A DNA stretch of 64,000 nucleotides, from the NCBI GenBank assembly GCA_019454045.1, contig SKCR01023805.1:1-64000 (forward strand), read 5' to 3'. Source of the stretch: Zanthoxylum bungeanum. Its lineage: Eukaryota > Streptophyta > Magnoliopsida > Sapindales > Rutaceae. A program made the translations under genes and the position numbers. The notes below the pieces were generated by a model that worked only from the letters and a program-made list of their open reading frames with translations, ran no database searches and was not told the DNA's origin. Of the stretch, positions 45,182 to 61,914 are shown one piece after another; position 1 is the stretch's first letter, and each line of letters opens with the position of its first letter.

Positions 45182-48100
45182 GTGGATATGGAAAACAGTC
45201 CAAACACAGTAGATCCGAATATGGCAGCCTCTTCGGCTGGCCAGAATATTGTGGCAGCCCCCGTGGCTGGCCAAAGTGCAGTGGCAGTCCCTTCGGCTGG
45301 CCAACTTGCTTCAGCCTCTGGGCTTAATATGGCAGCCGCTGTGGCTAGCCAAGGTGTTGCAGCCTCTGTGGCTAGACAACCTGTTGGACATGTGAGCCAT
45401 GTCAATACTAGGGGTGGGCGCGGTTCGGTTTGGTTCGGTTTTTGCTAAAAACCGAACCAAACCATATTTTACGGTCCGGATTTTTTACCTCTCAAACCAA
45501 ACCATTCAATAACGGTTTGGTTCGGATTGAAAATTTTTTAAACCAGCGGTTTACGGATTGGTTCGGTTCGATTTACGGATTATTATATTTAAAATAAATT
45601 TTTATCCACTTAGGTGAAAAGAAAAAAAAATCTAGTCTATTAATCAAATAGCATGAAGTACTAGGGTGTAAGTTGTGACTCCAGGAAACACATGCACTCC
45701 ATAAATGATTGAAAAATGAGGCACAATTAATTCTTGTATTTTTTAAAAAATAACTCGAATAATAATGCTATCATCATTCTAATTAAGAAACAAATCCAAC
45801 ATCTTACTTTCAAGAATAATGATTCTACCATAAAACAAAAAAGTTAAGAATAAAAGTATTAACAAATAAATTGAAGAACAAAAGTATTAATAAATAAATA
45901 TATTAACAACAAATTTAAGAATAAAAATGTTAACATGCTAATAAAATTAAAAGAAAAATACAAATTTTTTAATAAAAATATATAATTTTTTAAATATAAC
46001 GGTTCGGTTCGGTTTAACAGGTGCGGTTCGGATTAGCTCCTGAACCGAACCGTAAACCGTTTGGGGTGGGCCAATCCGAACCGCAAACCGAACCGTTAGA
46101 AAAAAAACCGTAAATTCGGTCTGGTTTGGTTCGGTTTGCGGTTTGGTTCGGTTCGATCGGTTTTTTTGCCCACCCCTAGTCAATACTGCTGCAGAAAAAC
46201 CTGAAAAATTCAGTGGACAAAATTTTAAACGGTGGCAACAGAAAATGTTTTTCTACTTGACCACATTGAACCTTGCGAGGTTTCTAAAGGAAGATGCTCC
46301 TGAACCCGTGGAGGGTGAGATTGATATCCAAGTGATCAGTGCGATCGATGCTTGGAAACATTCTGAATTCCTATGTATGAATTATGTGCTAAATGGGCTG
46401 AGTGATTCCTTGTACAGTGTGTATACCGGGATGAAAACAGCAAAAGGGCTTTGGGAATCTTTAGACCGAAAATATAAAACTGAGGATGCCGGTACTAAGA
46501 AATTTGTCGTAGGCCGTTTCCTAGATTTTAAGATGGTTGATTCCAAAACTGTGTTAAGTCAAGTACAAGAATTACAAATTATTCTAGCAGAAATTCATGC
46601 TGAGGGGATGGTTTTAAGTGAAACCTTCCAAGTAGCCTCGATAATTGAAAAACTACCACCTGGTTGGAAAGATTTTAAGAATTATCTAAAGCATAAGCGA
46701 AAAGAAATGAGCATTGAAGACTTGGTTCTTAAGCTAAGAATTGAGGAAGATTACAGAGTATCTGATAAGAGATGAATAACTCATGAGGCCAAAGCAAATG
46801 TTGTTGAACATGCCATAAGAACAAGAACCCTAAAAACAAAGGGTCAAAGATGGGTCCTAAAGGAGGAGTTTCCAAGAAATCCAAATTTCAAGGAAGATGC
46901 TTCAACTGTGACAAAATGGGTCACAAGTCTTCTGAGTGCAGACTGCCGAGAAGAAAAAGAATCAAGAGGCTAATGTGATGGAAAACATGACTCAAGATGT
47001 TTCAGACATTAACCTTTCAGTTGTGGTTCCTGAGGTGAATCTGGTGGGTTCTAACCCAAGAGAGTGGTGGATTGACACTGGTGCCACTCAACATGTGTGC
47101 TCGGACAAGAGCATGTTTTCTTCATTTGAGCCTATTGGTAATGGGGAAAAATTATACATGGGAAATTCAGCAACATCTGAGATTGAAGGTCAAGGCAAGG
47201 TGATTCTGAAGATGACCTCTGGGAAGAGTTGACTTTGAACAATGTTCTGTATGTACCAGAAATACTGAAGAATCTTGTGTCTGGATCACTTCTGAACAAG
47301 CATGGATTCCGGATGGTGTTCGAGTCTGATAAAGTAGTTTTAACTAAAAATGGGATGTATGTGGGAAAATGGTATGTAACTGATGGGCTCTTTAAGCTCA
47401 ATGTAATGGTTGTTAAACCTAAGAATATCAATAAAGCTAGTTCTTCTGCTTATATTGTTGAGTACTCTAATCTATGGCATGGTAGATTAGGACATATTAA
47501 TTTTAATTCATTACGGAAATTAATTAACATGAACCACATTCCAAATTTTAAAATTGATAACAAACATAAGTGTGATACTTGTGTTGAGGCAAAACTAACT
47601 AGATCATCTTTTCATAGTATTGAAAGAAACTCTGAACCACTTGATCTTATTCATACCGATGTATGTGATTTTAACTCAATACAATCGAGAGGCGGTAATA
47701 ATATTTTATTACCTTTATTGATGATTGCACTAGATTTTGCTATGTGTATTGATGAAAAGCAAGGACGAAGCTATAGAGAATTTGTTCTCTATAAGAATGA
47801 AGTTGAGAATCAACTGAACAAAAGAATTAAGAGTTAAGAAGTGATCGTGGTGGTGAGTATGTTTTCCCTTTTGAATCACTTTGTGAACAAAATGGAATCA
47901 TACATCAAACCACAGCTCCTTATTCACCTTAATCCAATGGGATTGCAGAACGGAAGAATCGTACCTTGAAAGAGATGATGAACGCTATGTTAATCAGCTC
48001 TGGCTTACCTCAGAATATGTGGGGAGAAACTGTTTTATCAGCTAATTACCTTTTAAATAAGGTACCACGGAAAGATACAGGGAAAACTCCTTATGAGATG

Positions 48101-49878
48101 TGAAAGGAAGAGTACCTTCCTACAAATTTCTACGAGTGTGGGGTTGTCTTGCCAATGTAGTTATTCCTCCACCTAAAAAGGTGAAGATAGGACCAAAAAC
48201 TGTTGATTGTATTTTCATAGGATATGCACATAACAGTAATGCTTATCGATTTCTTGTGCATGAGTCTAATATACCAGATATTCACAAGCATACGATAATG
48301 GAGTCGAGGAATGCATCCTTTTTCGAATACGTTTTTCCTTGTAAAACTAATTCGAATTCAAATGTACACAAACGGGTACATGAGACTATCATTGAAGATA
48401 GTCAGGACCGAGAACAAATAAATGTTCCGGAGGATCAACAAGTTGTTGAACTTGAACCAAGACGTAGCAAAAGAGCTAGAACGGAAAAATCATTTGGTCC
48501 AGATTTTTTGACATTTTTGCTAGAAAATGATCCTCAAAGCTATAACGAAGCTGTAAGGTCAGCTGATGGTGCTTTGTGGAAGGATGCCATCAATAGTGAA
48601 ATTCAATCCATCTTACAAAATCACACCTGGGAGTTAGTGGATCTTCCTCCAGGATGTAAACCTTTAGGGTCCAAGTGGATTTTCAAAAAGAAAATAAAGG
48701 CAGATGGATCAATTGATAAGTACAAAGCAAGACTTGTAATTAAAGGTTACAGACAACGTGAAGTTCTTGATTACTTTGATACTTATTCTCCTGTAACGAG
48801 AATAAATTCCATAAGGATGATAATAGCGATTGCAGCTTTGCGCAATCTTGAGGTACATCAGATGGATGTGAAAACAGCATTTCTAAATGGAGATTTAGAT
48901 GAAGAAATTTACATGGAACAACCTGAAGGCTTTATAGCTCCAGGACAAGAAAAGAAAGTCTGTAAGTTGGTTAAATCCTTGTATGGATTAAAACAAGCTC
49001 CAAAACAGTGGCATAAAAAATTTGATGACACCATGTTAGCAAATGGTTTCAAAATCAATGAGTGTGATAAATGCATTTATGTCAGAGAGACAGAAGTTGG
49101 CTATGTCATTTTATGTCTCTACGTTGATGACATATTGATTGTCGGGAGTAATGTTAAAATGGTGAAATCTACCAAGAATATGCTGAAATCCAAGTTTGAC
49201 ATGAAAGACATGGGTTTAGCAGATGTCATTCTGGGAATAAAGATCTCGAGAAGTCCTGATGGACTTATTCTTGATCAGTCACACTATGTGGACAAGATTC
49301 TTGGTAAATTTAACAATGGTGATTCTGCTGTGGCTAGAACTCCTTTAGATGTGAGTCTACACCTATCAAAGAATAGGGGACAGGGTATATCTCAAGTAGA
49401 ATACTCTAGAGTGATCAGGAGTTTGATGTATCTATCGAGTTGTACAAGGCCTGATATAGCCTGTACAGTAAACAAGCTCAGCAGATATACGAGTAATCCA
49501 GGGGTTGATCACTGGAAAGCAATAGTGAGAGTACTTAGGTACTTACGTTTTACTCGTAATTATGGATTGCACTATCATAGATATCCACATGTAGTCGAAT
49601 GATACAGTGATGCTAATTGGATATCTGACATGAAAGACTCAAAGTCTACCAGTGGCTATGTGTTTACACTAGCAGGTGCAGCTATATCATGGAAATCCTC
49701 CAAACAGACTGTGGTAGCCAGATCTACAATGGAATCAGAATTCATTGCATTAGACAAGTGTGCTGAAGAAGCAGAATGGCTTCGAAATTTTCTAGAGGAT
49801 ATTCCAAGTTGGCCTAAGCCAGTGCCAGCAATTTACATTCATTGCGATAGTCAATCTGCAATTGGAATGGCACATAAC

Positions 49879-49919
<41 letters not shown>

Positions 49920-50070
49920 CAATACCGTTAGACAATTACTCTCTACTGGAGTTATTTCGATTGACTATGTAAAGTCAAAGGATAACATTGCGGATCCGCT
50001 AACCAAAGGGTTAAATAGAGAGTTGGTTGTGAAATCATCGAGGGGAATGAGACTAAACCCCATTAGATAA
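45182..50070 (+). pseudogene. copia gag-pol remnant, plus copy
   Basis: Gag starts around 45182-45188 with an Ala/Gly/Gln-rich repeat leader ending GHVSHVN. It is split by the MITE and resumes at about 46187 with [20 protein letters not shown] at 46773-46775 replaces the Gly codon in SDKR(G)ITHEAK. The CCHC region and protease (WIDTGATQHVC, about 47070) follow with further shifts. GAG-pre-integrase (LWHGRLGHINF) and the integrase start are at 47229-47837. From 48100 a 500-codon frame covers reverse transcriptase ([21 protein letters not shown]) into RNase H. It is stopped by TGA at 49600-49602 where the minus copy has Gly (GYSDANW), and the last part is at 49630-50070. It is somewhat better preserved than the minus copy in RT and worse in gag. 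Confidence 0.88.
45409..46178. mobile_element. hAT-type MITE with GGTTCG-repeat core, inside copia gag
   Basis: Starts TAGGGGTGGGC and ends GCCCACCCCTA, flanked by the perfect 8-bp duplication GTCAATAC (45401-45408 and 46179-46186). The 770-bp element has GGTTCGGTTT-type repeats near both ends and an A-rich middle. The minus-strand copia copy shows the uninterrupted gag at the same codons, confirming the insertion. Confidence 0.92.
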
Positions 50071-50673
50071 ATGTTTCTTACGAAGGAAAACCCAACCTTG
50101 TTGACTGGAGATCCCAAGATCTAGGTTCAATGGGACAACCTACTCGTAAAAGACATAATTGGTTCACTGTGGGGGGTTTACCCTCTAGTCCATTCCTATG
50201 GTGAAATGAAATAGTGATGCTCGTATGGATTGAGGTTAAGCAAGGCTTTTAATGATTCTTATGCGTCGGGAATCCGAGCAGAGTATTACGAGATGCTCTT
50301 AAATAAGAAATCACCTATGTGAGAGAGAAGTGGGGCCGCTTTAAGGGAATTGTACGGGGCACAATTCTTAGAAACTCTTGCAACCAGGTTGATGTTCATG
50401 GCCAAAATGAGCATAACAATGAGAACTCATATTGTTAGGTAAAACATCTGTGTGATATATGTTCTCCATTTACATGAACGGCAGTACAGTTCAATGACAT
50501 CGCGTCCACTGTCAGCCAGTAAATGAGATATATTTTCACAAGGGAAGGTTCAAAGGCTGAGCCTACCTATCCTATGCAGGTGTTGAACCGTTGAACTCTT
50601 CTAGGTCAAAATAAAATGTTTTTAAAAATAATTTTATTCGACGTTTTTCGCCAATTTCATTCATGTGGGGGAT

Positions 50674-51695
50674 TGTTGGAAAATGCTTATTCATAAGCAT
50701 TTTGAGGCACAATTTCAAGCATGGTCCACTCCGTGTTAGTGGTTGTTATTGAATGATTCGGATACTCCTCCGTGAGTAGTTCGAAATGGTATATTCATAT
50801 GCTTAAAATGGTGCTCGGGTGAATGAGAAATTGTTGCTGAAAGTTCACCCATTGATGTTGAAAATAAAGAAAAGTAAGCTTGTCCCATATGGGAAAGCTA
50901 TAGAGGGAATATTATGCTTATATATGATTGCTATTGTAGATGGGTAAGAGTTGTAAGGATAGAGGCTCTCTCTACGTGCGCGCGGGGGGGGGGGGTGCAA
51001 ATCAAATCCGAATCAAGCTTGGCTCGTGTGCACCCGCGTGTCCTGCGTACACGAATGCCGGACCAAAATGTGCAGGCCCGGCCCAACCGAATTTTTACTT
51101 GTCTCTTTATTTTCCCAAGCCTTTTAAAGTTCCATAACAGTTGAATTAATGATATTAATCAACTTGGTGGTTACAAGCAATGGAAGGTCTCCCACTCATG
51201 TGATTAATTGACATGTTAATTTCCTTTATTTGAAGTTGATTTACGTTTTTGTGAATACACAACACAAAAATACAGTTCACAAGACAGTGTCGTTTTTCTT
51301 TGTTTTTCATCTTATTTGGGAAGAGTTCAAACGCTTTACAGGTTCGTTGGATACGAGTTCGGTGGTGCCCTACTCGTACGGTTTTTCGTTGTATCATGGG
51401 AAACAATCGTCTCGTGTTCTACTGCACCTACGGTGGGAGGCGAATTTGTTTTAAGGAAATTGTTGGCATCAACAAGCCTCGAATTTCTCTCTGTTTCGTT
51501 CGATACTGCACAGCCTCCGTTCTGAATTGTTCTTGTCGCTAGTTCATAATTGCTCAGTTGTATTCACTCATTTAGCTTTGTTATTTTTCATTATTGTTGC
51601 TTAGTTATTACCGATACTTTATTGTACCATCCGTGTTCTATTTTACTGTTGTTCATTGTCCTTTGTAAGAACACAGTAACAAATAAGTTGTAATA
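50674..51695 (+). repeat. 3' LTR of plus-strand copia element
   Basis: Complete 1022-bp LTR, TGTTGGAAAATG to AGTTGTAATA. It carries a 12-G run at 50984-50995. Confidence 0.88.
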
Positions 51696-52921
51696 GATCT
51701 TACAAGCACGTATTAGATGCAGATTTTCGAGTACACTCTATCTATATACACAAGTAATTCTTTGGTGCAACGGAGGCATGAGTGAAGTGATATCACCAAC
51801 AAATTAATAAATAACATGTATGATTTAATATCAATATTTTTAGTTGTTTTTTAATATTTTAGCACGTGTGGTGATGGATTATTGGATTGTTATACGGATG
51901 ACGTGATACTTCCGTTATATTGTAGTGTATATAGGTTAATTGCAATACTCCTAATTTAGATCAATATGCATGATCATATTGGCAGCAACAACAAATCACT
52001 GAACTAAGGTTTTTGCAAACTAAATTGAAAGAATAATGCCGAAAGATCAGTAATTTCTTCATGTTCCAAGCTTGAAGTATCATTATTTAGCATTTATTTC
52101 TTCTTGGAGTGAAAGTTCTCTTGGTTCTCACCTTCCATGGAAAACTACTCAATAGTGCCCTGATTGTAAATAGCAGGAAACTTGAGGTAAATGCCATAAT
52201 TGTTACTGATTAAAACAGAAAAACCAAAAAAAATAAAAAAATAAAATAAAAAATAAACACTAACTTTCGCTGAGTCCTTTCTATCATTTATTTTCAGTGT
52301 GCGGCCATTACATTATAATAATTATTTACCATACAAGCCGGATAAATTATGTTCCTGACAAAGCCAATTTATTCCACCTGCAGAAAAAAAATTGTAGATC
52401 ATAATTATGAAAAAAAAAAAAGAAGAAGAAGAAGGAAAGCTAGATCAGCAAAGAATTAACATATGTATTGAAATTTTGAAGAAAAGCAAAGTCAATTAAA
52501 TTCTGCCCTTTTACTTAGGAACCCTTGGGTGGCTAGGTTAGCATATTTAAGTTTGCACTCACAATATATTTAAACCTCAGATTAATTGTATCCTTTAAGA
52601 CTCGAACACTTGATCAATATCTTACTTACATCGCAAGAGTTTAATCTAATTAGACTATCTTTTGGATATCAAGTTAATTCTTATTAAACACTATATTTAG
52701 TGCTTTTCTTATTAAGCTGAAGCACAAGAGTTACAAATGTCTTTAATCCACTAAGCCAATGGATAATGAAAATTAATCAGTTTGCAAAAGGAGGCTCGTG
52801 GAGTAAGAAAAAAACTCGGATGGTGCTTTGCTTGGTTGGGGAATTAATGATTGAAGAAATGGAGAATTTTGCAATATGGGTTCGGAAAGCACCATTGGGG
52901 TTGATTGGCTTATCTTTTTCT
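51696..52921. other. Spacer, nothing recognised
   Basis: AT-rich intergenic DNA with short A-rich runs and a GAA-rich patch near 52420. No supported gene. Confidence 0.5.
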
Positions 52922-53040
52922 TTAAATGATCCATTTCCTTTTTCTTTTTCTTTTTTTGAAAAGAAATTTTCATCATTTAATTCAAAGAAAGATTACACCT
53001 TATTTGAAGGGGAAAAGATTCCCGCTAAAAAACAGTAATA

Positions 53041-57344
<4,304 letters not shown>

Positions 57345-58649
57345 ATATCAGAGTTACAAGTCGTTTTGGCTAGATTATGAGCCACTACATTGGAAAATCT
57401 AGACTTATATTGAAAAAGGTAGCGGGGTAACTGAATCCCATCTTTTTTAACATCTTCGAAGGTCCACTCAATCTCCTTTGTTGTTGAAGAAAATCCAAGA
57501 ACTAAGTCGATGACATTTTTGACATCAGATTCAATAATGAACGCCGAAAATTTCGTTGACTTTGCTTCTTCAATTCCAAACAGCTTGAGCTTCTACCTTC
57601 TCTATATGTCTTTGGTAAAAATGATCATTGTTGTTACAACCTCAATAATCGAACTGTCACAATCTCTCATCACCATACCCAGCCCCACAGTTTATTTTTC
57701 CAGATTAAAAGTTGCATCTACATTAATCTTAATATGCCCAATTAGAGGAGGCTGTCATTCACATACTTCTGTTCGTACCAATACTCTACCATAAGTATAC
57801 CCTAATTTTGGGAGACTGTCAAAAGATGATAGCACCACATTTGTCTTGGTGCCTTTGTCCTCTACCACCAAACATGAGTTCCAGAAAAAATGGTCATTTC
57901 TAGCCCCCAAATAGCCCAAATCAATGAATTAAGTCAAAAAATATGGTTATTTGTTGTATATTTTATGAATTTGGATACCATATTGAGGTAAACTATTTTA
58001 AATTTGTTATAATCTTTTATTACTCATGTTTTAATAGTAATATATGAATAAGATTCAGTTAAATATAAATGATTATTCAATAAATATTAATTATATTTAA
58101 AAAAAAAAAAAAACTTTGTTACAAAATTCTATGCAGCAACTGAATTCAAATTCACATTTCATTTATTTGCTCCATTATATTTACCTTTTAAAAAATAAAA
58201 TAAAATAAAATAGGGACTCATGTTTTTCATTTATATATTATTATTGCTCCGCCAAACAGAAATTATAGTTACACCGCTGCTTTCATACAAAGTAGATATA
58301 AAAGTTTATATGTGTGCAAATTGATATAGCAAATTTATTTTGAAGAGTAAGGAAAAATGTAATATTATTGTCACGTCATCTATTTTCATTTGTTGCATTG
58401 ACTTTTCAACTCATCATGTATTTACATAATGGCATATATAGGCTCTACATTTATAAACAATGAAGTCTCAACTAACAATTAATCCACCTACTTCAAAATT
58501 TGCTTTGAATTTGAACTTGAATATCCTTTTAACCTTTACTAGATGTGCAGCTTTATATATGTATTGTGAAGATATCTTTTTAATTTATATTTAATTTATT
58601 AATTACCAATCACATTCACATATTAACTAACATATATAAAATGAGGCAC

Positions 58650-58810
58650 TTTTTTTAAAAAAATTGTTGAAACCACGCTACCAAACCATCTTTTTTGGGT
58701 TCAAGTAGAGCAGGTAAAATCATCGGCTGTCTCAAATTCTTAAAAGAAACACACTCCCTGAATTTGAATCCAAGATCTGAAGATCAGACCCTGAAACATA
58801 CACTATCAAA
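58650..58810 (-). mobile_element. SINE copy 2 (in unit A)
   Basis: Same family as the element at 3964 (GTTGAAACC, GGTTCAAGTAGAGCAGG, GAATTTGAATCCAAGA). Its T-run end is at the low coordinate. Duplicated with unit A/B. Confidence 0.6.
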
Positions 58811-59196
58811 CATAAAATAAGAAAGCTGAAATGGTAGGTGTTCATCAAAATCATGGAAAATGGGCCAGGAGCATGAATCTCGCTCTTCAACAATCCATAC
58901 ATGACTTACTTGGAACCAACGTTGCTTGCTCTCCAATAACAAATATACAGCATCATCATCATCATTTCGACACCTACACCGCTCTTCAATTTCCTTTCTC
59001 ATCCATTAAATGATAACGTGAATTTAATAAAATATTATCATACACGTGGATAAACAATCTCTAAACCTAAATTATTTTTATTCATAATTATTATTTTGTT
59101 TGCCATCGTTAATTGTTTTTAAGATTAGGATTATATACATATCCCAATTAATTATTATTATTATTATCGTCACCATGGGACTTGCATTCGCTCCTG

Positions 59197-59484
59197 TTAA
59201 GTAAGCGAGTGACGAAAGTGGCATCGGTAGCCATAGGGACACGTGGCTCCAGATAAAATCATCCGGCAAATCTCCGTTTTGTATTTGGGGTGTCTCATTA
59301 CGGGGCGCAATTCTGTGATACCATGTGCAAATTGGCAATACTCACTGTATGGACACGTGCCAGTCTCTTGCCACTTGTTGCAAAACTCAGTCTTCCACAT
59401 CCCTTGATCGTACACCTCCAATTCTACTGCCTTTGCCTCCTCCTCGTCTCTCTTGTTACAGGCTGCAGCCACATTCACTCTTTG
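59197..59484 (-). pseudogene. Duplicate CCCH zinc-finger terminal exon (unit A)
   Basis: 288 bp, the same length as the exon at 61915-62202, with the same GCAG acceptor context at its 3'-splice side. It encodes [18 protein letters not shown], then two C-x8-C-x5-C-x3-H fingers ([32 protein letters not shown]) and stops at 59197-59199. It has only conservative changes from unit B, with no stop or frameshift. No second copy of exon 1 exists nearby, so it is either an orphan exon or an alternative last exon of the same gene. Confidence 0.65.
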
Positions 59485-60330
59485 CTGCACTTGCAAACAC
59501 ACACAATAACGTATCAATTCCCATACTTATGTTCGCTCCAATACTCTACCATAAGTATACCCTAATTTTGGGAGACTGTCAAAAGATGATAGCACCACAT
59601 TTGTCTTGCTGCCTATCTCCTCTACCATCAAACATGAGTTCTTGAAAAAATGGTCATTTCTAGCCCCAAAATAGCCCAAATCAATGAATTAAGTCAAAAA
59701 ATATGGTTATTTGTTGTATATTTTATGAATTTGGATACCATATTGAGGTAAACTATTTTAAATTTGTTATAATATTTTATTACTCATGTTTTAATAGTAA
59801 TATATGAATAAGATTGAGTTAAATATAAATGATTATTCAATAAATATTAATTATATTTTAAAAAAAAACTTTGTTACAAAATTCTATGCAGCAACTGAAT
59901 TCAAATTCATATTTCATTTATTTGCTCCATTATATTTACCTTTTTTATATAAAAAAAAAAAAAAAAATTAGGGACTCATGTTTTTCATTTATATATATAT
60001 TATTATTGCTCCGCCAAACAGAAATTATAGTTACACCGCTGCTTTCATACAAAGTAGATATAAAAGTTTATATGTGTGCAAATCGATATAGCAAATTTAT
60101 TTTGAAGAGTAAGGAAAAATGTAATATTATTGTCACGTCATCTATTTTCATTTGTTGCATTGACTTTTCAACTCATCATGTATTTACATAAGGGCATGTA
60201 TAGGCTCTACATTTATAAACAATGAAGTCTCAACTAACAATTAATCTACCTACTTCAAAGTATTCCTAAAAATATAAATGCTCTCTTAATTTGCTTTGAA
60301 TTTGAACTTGAATATCCTTTTAACCTTTAC

Positions 60331-61233
60331 TTTTTTTTTTTTTTGAAAATGAAATTCATTCATAACTAGAAAAGAGATGATACAAAAGAAGGAAAATTTT
60401 CCTCCCAAATACCACAAAAATTGCTCAAAGAAGCAAGTCTAGCTAAGTTATGCGCAATTGCAATACAGACTCTAGGTCTAAACTGAACCAAAATCTGGTT
60501 CGAACTAGCAATCACTTCTTGGATTTCTCTAATCACCCAAGCAATCTCTTTTGCACTTTGCGATTTGCCAAGTACTAAATTAACCACATTTAAAGCATCT
60601 GATTCAATGATAACAGGTAAAGCCTTAGCCTCCACTGCAGTATTAATCCCTAGTAAGATGGCTTCCGCTTCTACCTGTTCAATATCTGAAGTACTCGAGG
60701 TTTGTTTCACAGCCACCACCTTCACCCTCCCGTCACCATCCTTAATTATCACCCCAATACCTCCTCTGTCTCCATCTATTTTCAAAGAACCATCAACCTG
60801 AGATCTAAAAATAGGGGTGTTAGGACGACTCTCTAACTGATCAGCCGTCTCAGTCTTATTGCTTTCCAAATAGTCCACTGGCTTGCGAGCCTTATCAAAA
60901 GAGCAAAGAAAGGCTTCAACACTGCTAATAATCCTGTCTGGCTCAAACTTTTGGTTCTGAAAATAAAATTTATTCCGAGCTCCCCAAACTCCCCACATAA
61001 TAGTCACCAGAAGGTTCATCTCATTTTTTAAGAGAGATTTCCCACACATCCTCAAAAGATCAGCAATGTCCTCACCCTGAAAACTTCTAATGATATCATA
61101 GCTACTAGTTTTGCCCCAACATACCTTAGATGTTTTGCATCCGAAAATGGCGTGCCAAGCTGTTTCTTCTCCCCTAAGACATCTTTGACATATGCTGTGA
61201 ACATTGATGTTTCTCAGCTTAAGCTTTGATGCT
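60331..61233 (-). mobile_element. Young 5'-truncated LINE insertion
   Basis: The T-run at 60331-60344 is the poly-A tail. The target duplication TTAACCTTTAC lies on both sides (60320-60330 and 61234-61244). The minus strand is open from the truncation point to the stop at 60366. It has a zf-RVT-like motif CQRCLRGEETAWHAIFGC, then WGVWGARNKFYF, then an RNase H-like (RVT_3) domain with VDGSLK, EVEAEAI, IESDALNVV and IAHNLARLA. The absence of stops over about 290 codons indicates a recent event. Unit A lacks it, giving the empty site. Confidence 0.9.
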
Positions 61234-61351
61234 TAACCTTTACTAGATGTGCAGCTTTATATATGTATTGTGAAGATTTATCTTTTTTTAATTTATATTT
61301 AATTTATTAATTACCAATCACATTTACATATTAACTAACATAAAATGAGAC

Positions 61352-61510
61352 TTTTAAAAAAAAAAATTGTTGAAACCACGCTACCAAACCATCTTTTTCG
61401 AGTTTAAGTAGATCAGGTAAAATTCACGGTTGTCTCAAATTCTTACAAGAAACACACTCCCTAGATTCAAACCAAAGACTTAAATATAAGACCTTGAATT
61501 TTACACCTCA
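61352..61510 (-). mobile_element. SINE copy 3 (in unit B)
   Basis: Duplicate of the SINE at 58650, with the same flanks. It lacks independent target duplications because it was copied with the unit. Confidence 0.6.
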
Positions 61511-61914
61511 CATCCCTTGGGTAGCCAACAAAGTTGAAATGTTAGATGTTGATCATCATCATAATCATGGCAAATGGGCCAGGAGCATGAATCTCGCTCT
61601 TAGACAATCCATACATGACTTACTTGGAACCAACGTTGCTTGCTCTCCAATAACAAATATACAGCATCATCATCATCATTTCGACACCTACACCGCTCTT
61701 CAGTTTCCTTTTTCATCCATTAAATGATAACTTGAATTTAATAAAATATTATCATACACGTGGATAAACAATCTCTTAACCTAAATTATTTTTATTCATA
61801 ATTATTATTTTGTTTGCCAAATCGTTATTGTTTTTAAGATTAGGATTATATACATCCCAATTAATTATTATTATTATTATCGTCACCATGGGACTTGCAT
61901 TCGCTCCTGTTAAC

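Larger units (their letters stand above)
44452..51695 (+). mobile_element. Ty1/copia retrotransposon, decayed, plus strand, 5'-truncated LTR
   Basis: Same family as 12013-18321 in the opposite orientation, with similar gag leader, pol and LTR sequence. The 5' LTR (44452-45158) lacks its first 317 bp or so and starts exactly within the poly-G tract. The 3' LTR (50674-51695) is complete at 1022 bp. A polypurine tract (CATGTGGGGGAT) precedes the 3' LTR. With the left end lost there is no target duplication to compare. Gag is interrupted by a hAT MITE (45409-46178). Several stops and frameshifts are present. Confidence 0.9.
57764..59521. repeat. Tandem duplication, unit A
   Basis: From CATACTTCTGTTCGTACC to the region just before CATACTTATGTTCGCTCC at 59522. 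It carries the 5' part of a LINE fragment, a SINE (58650) and a copy of the zinc-finger gene's last exon (59197-59484). It is closely similar to unit B once the LINE at 60331-61233 is set aside. Confidence 0.85.

Noticed and set aside
52766..53038. 90-codon plus frame ending next to the CACTA element
   Set aside because: It is antisense to a LINE 3' tail for part of its length and its end coincides with the transposon junction; no homology recognised.
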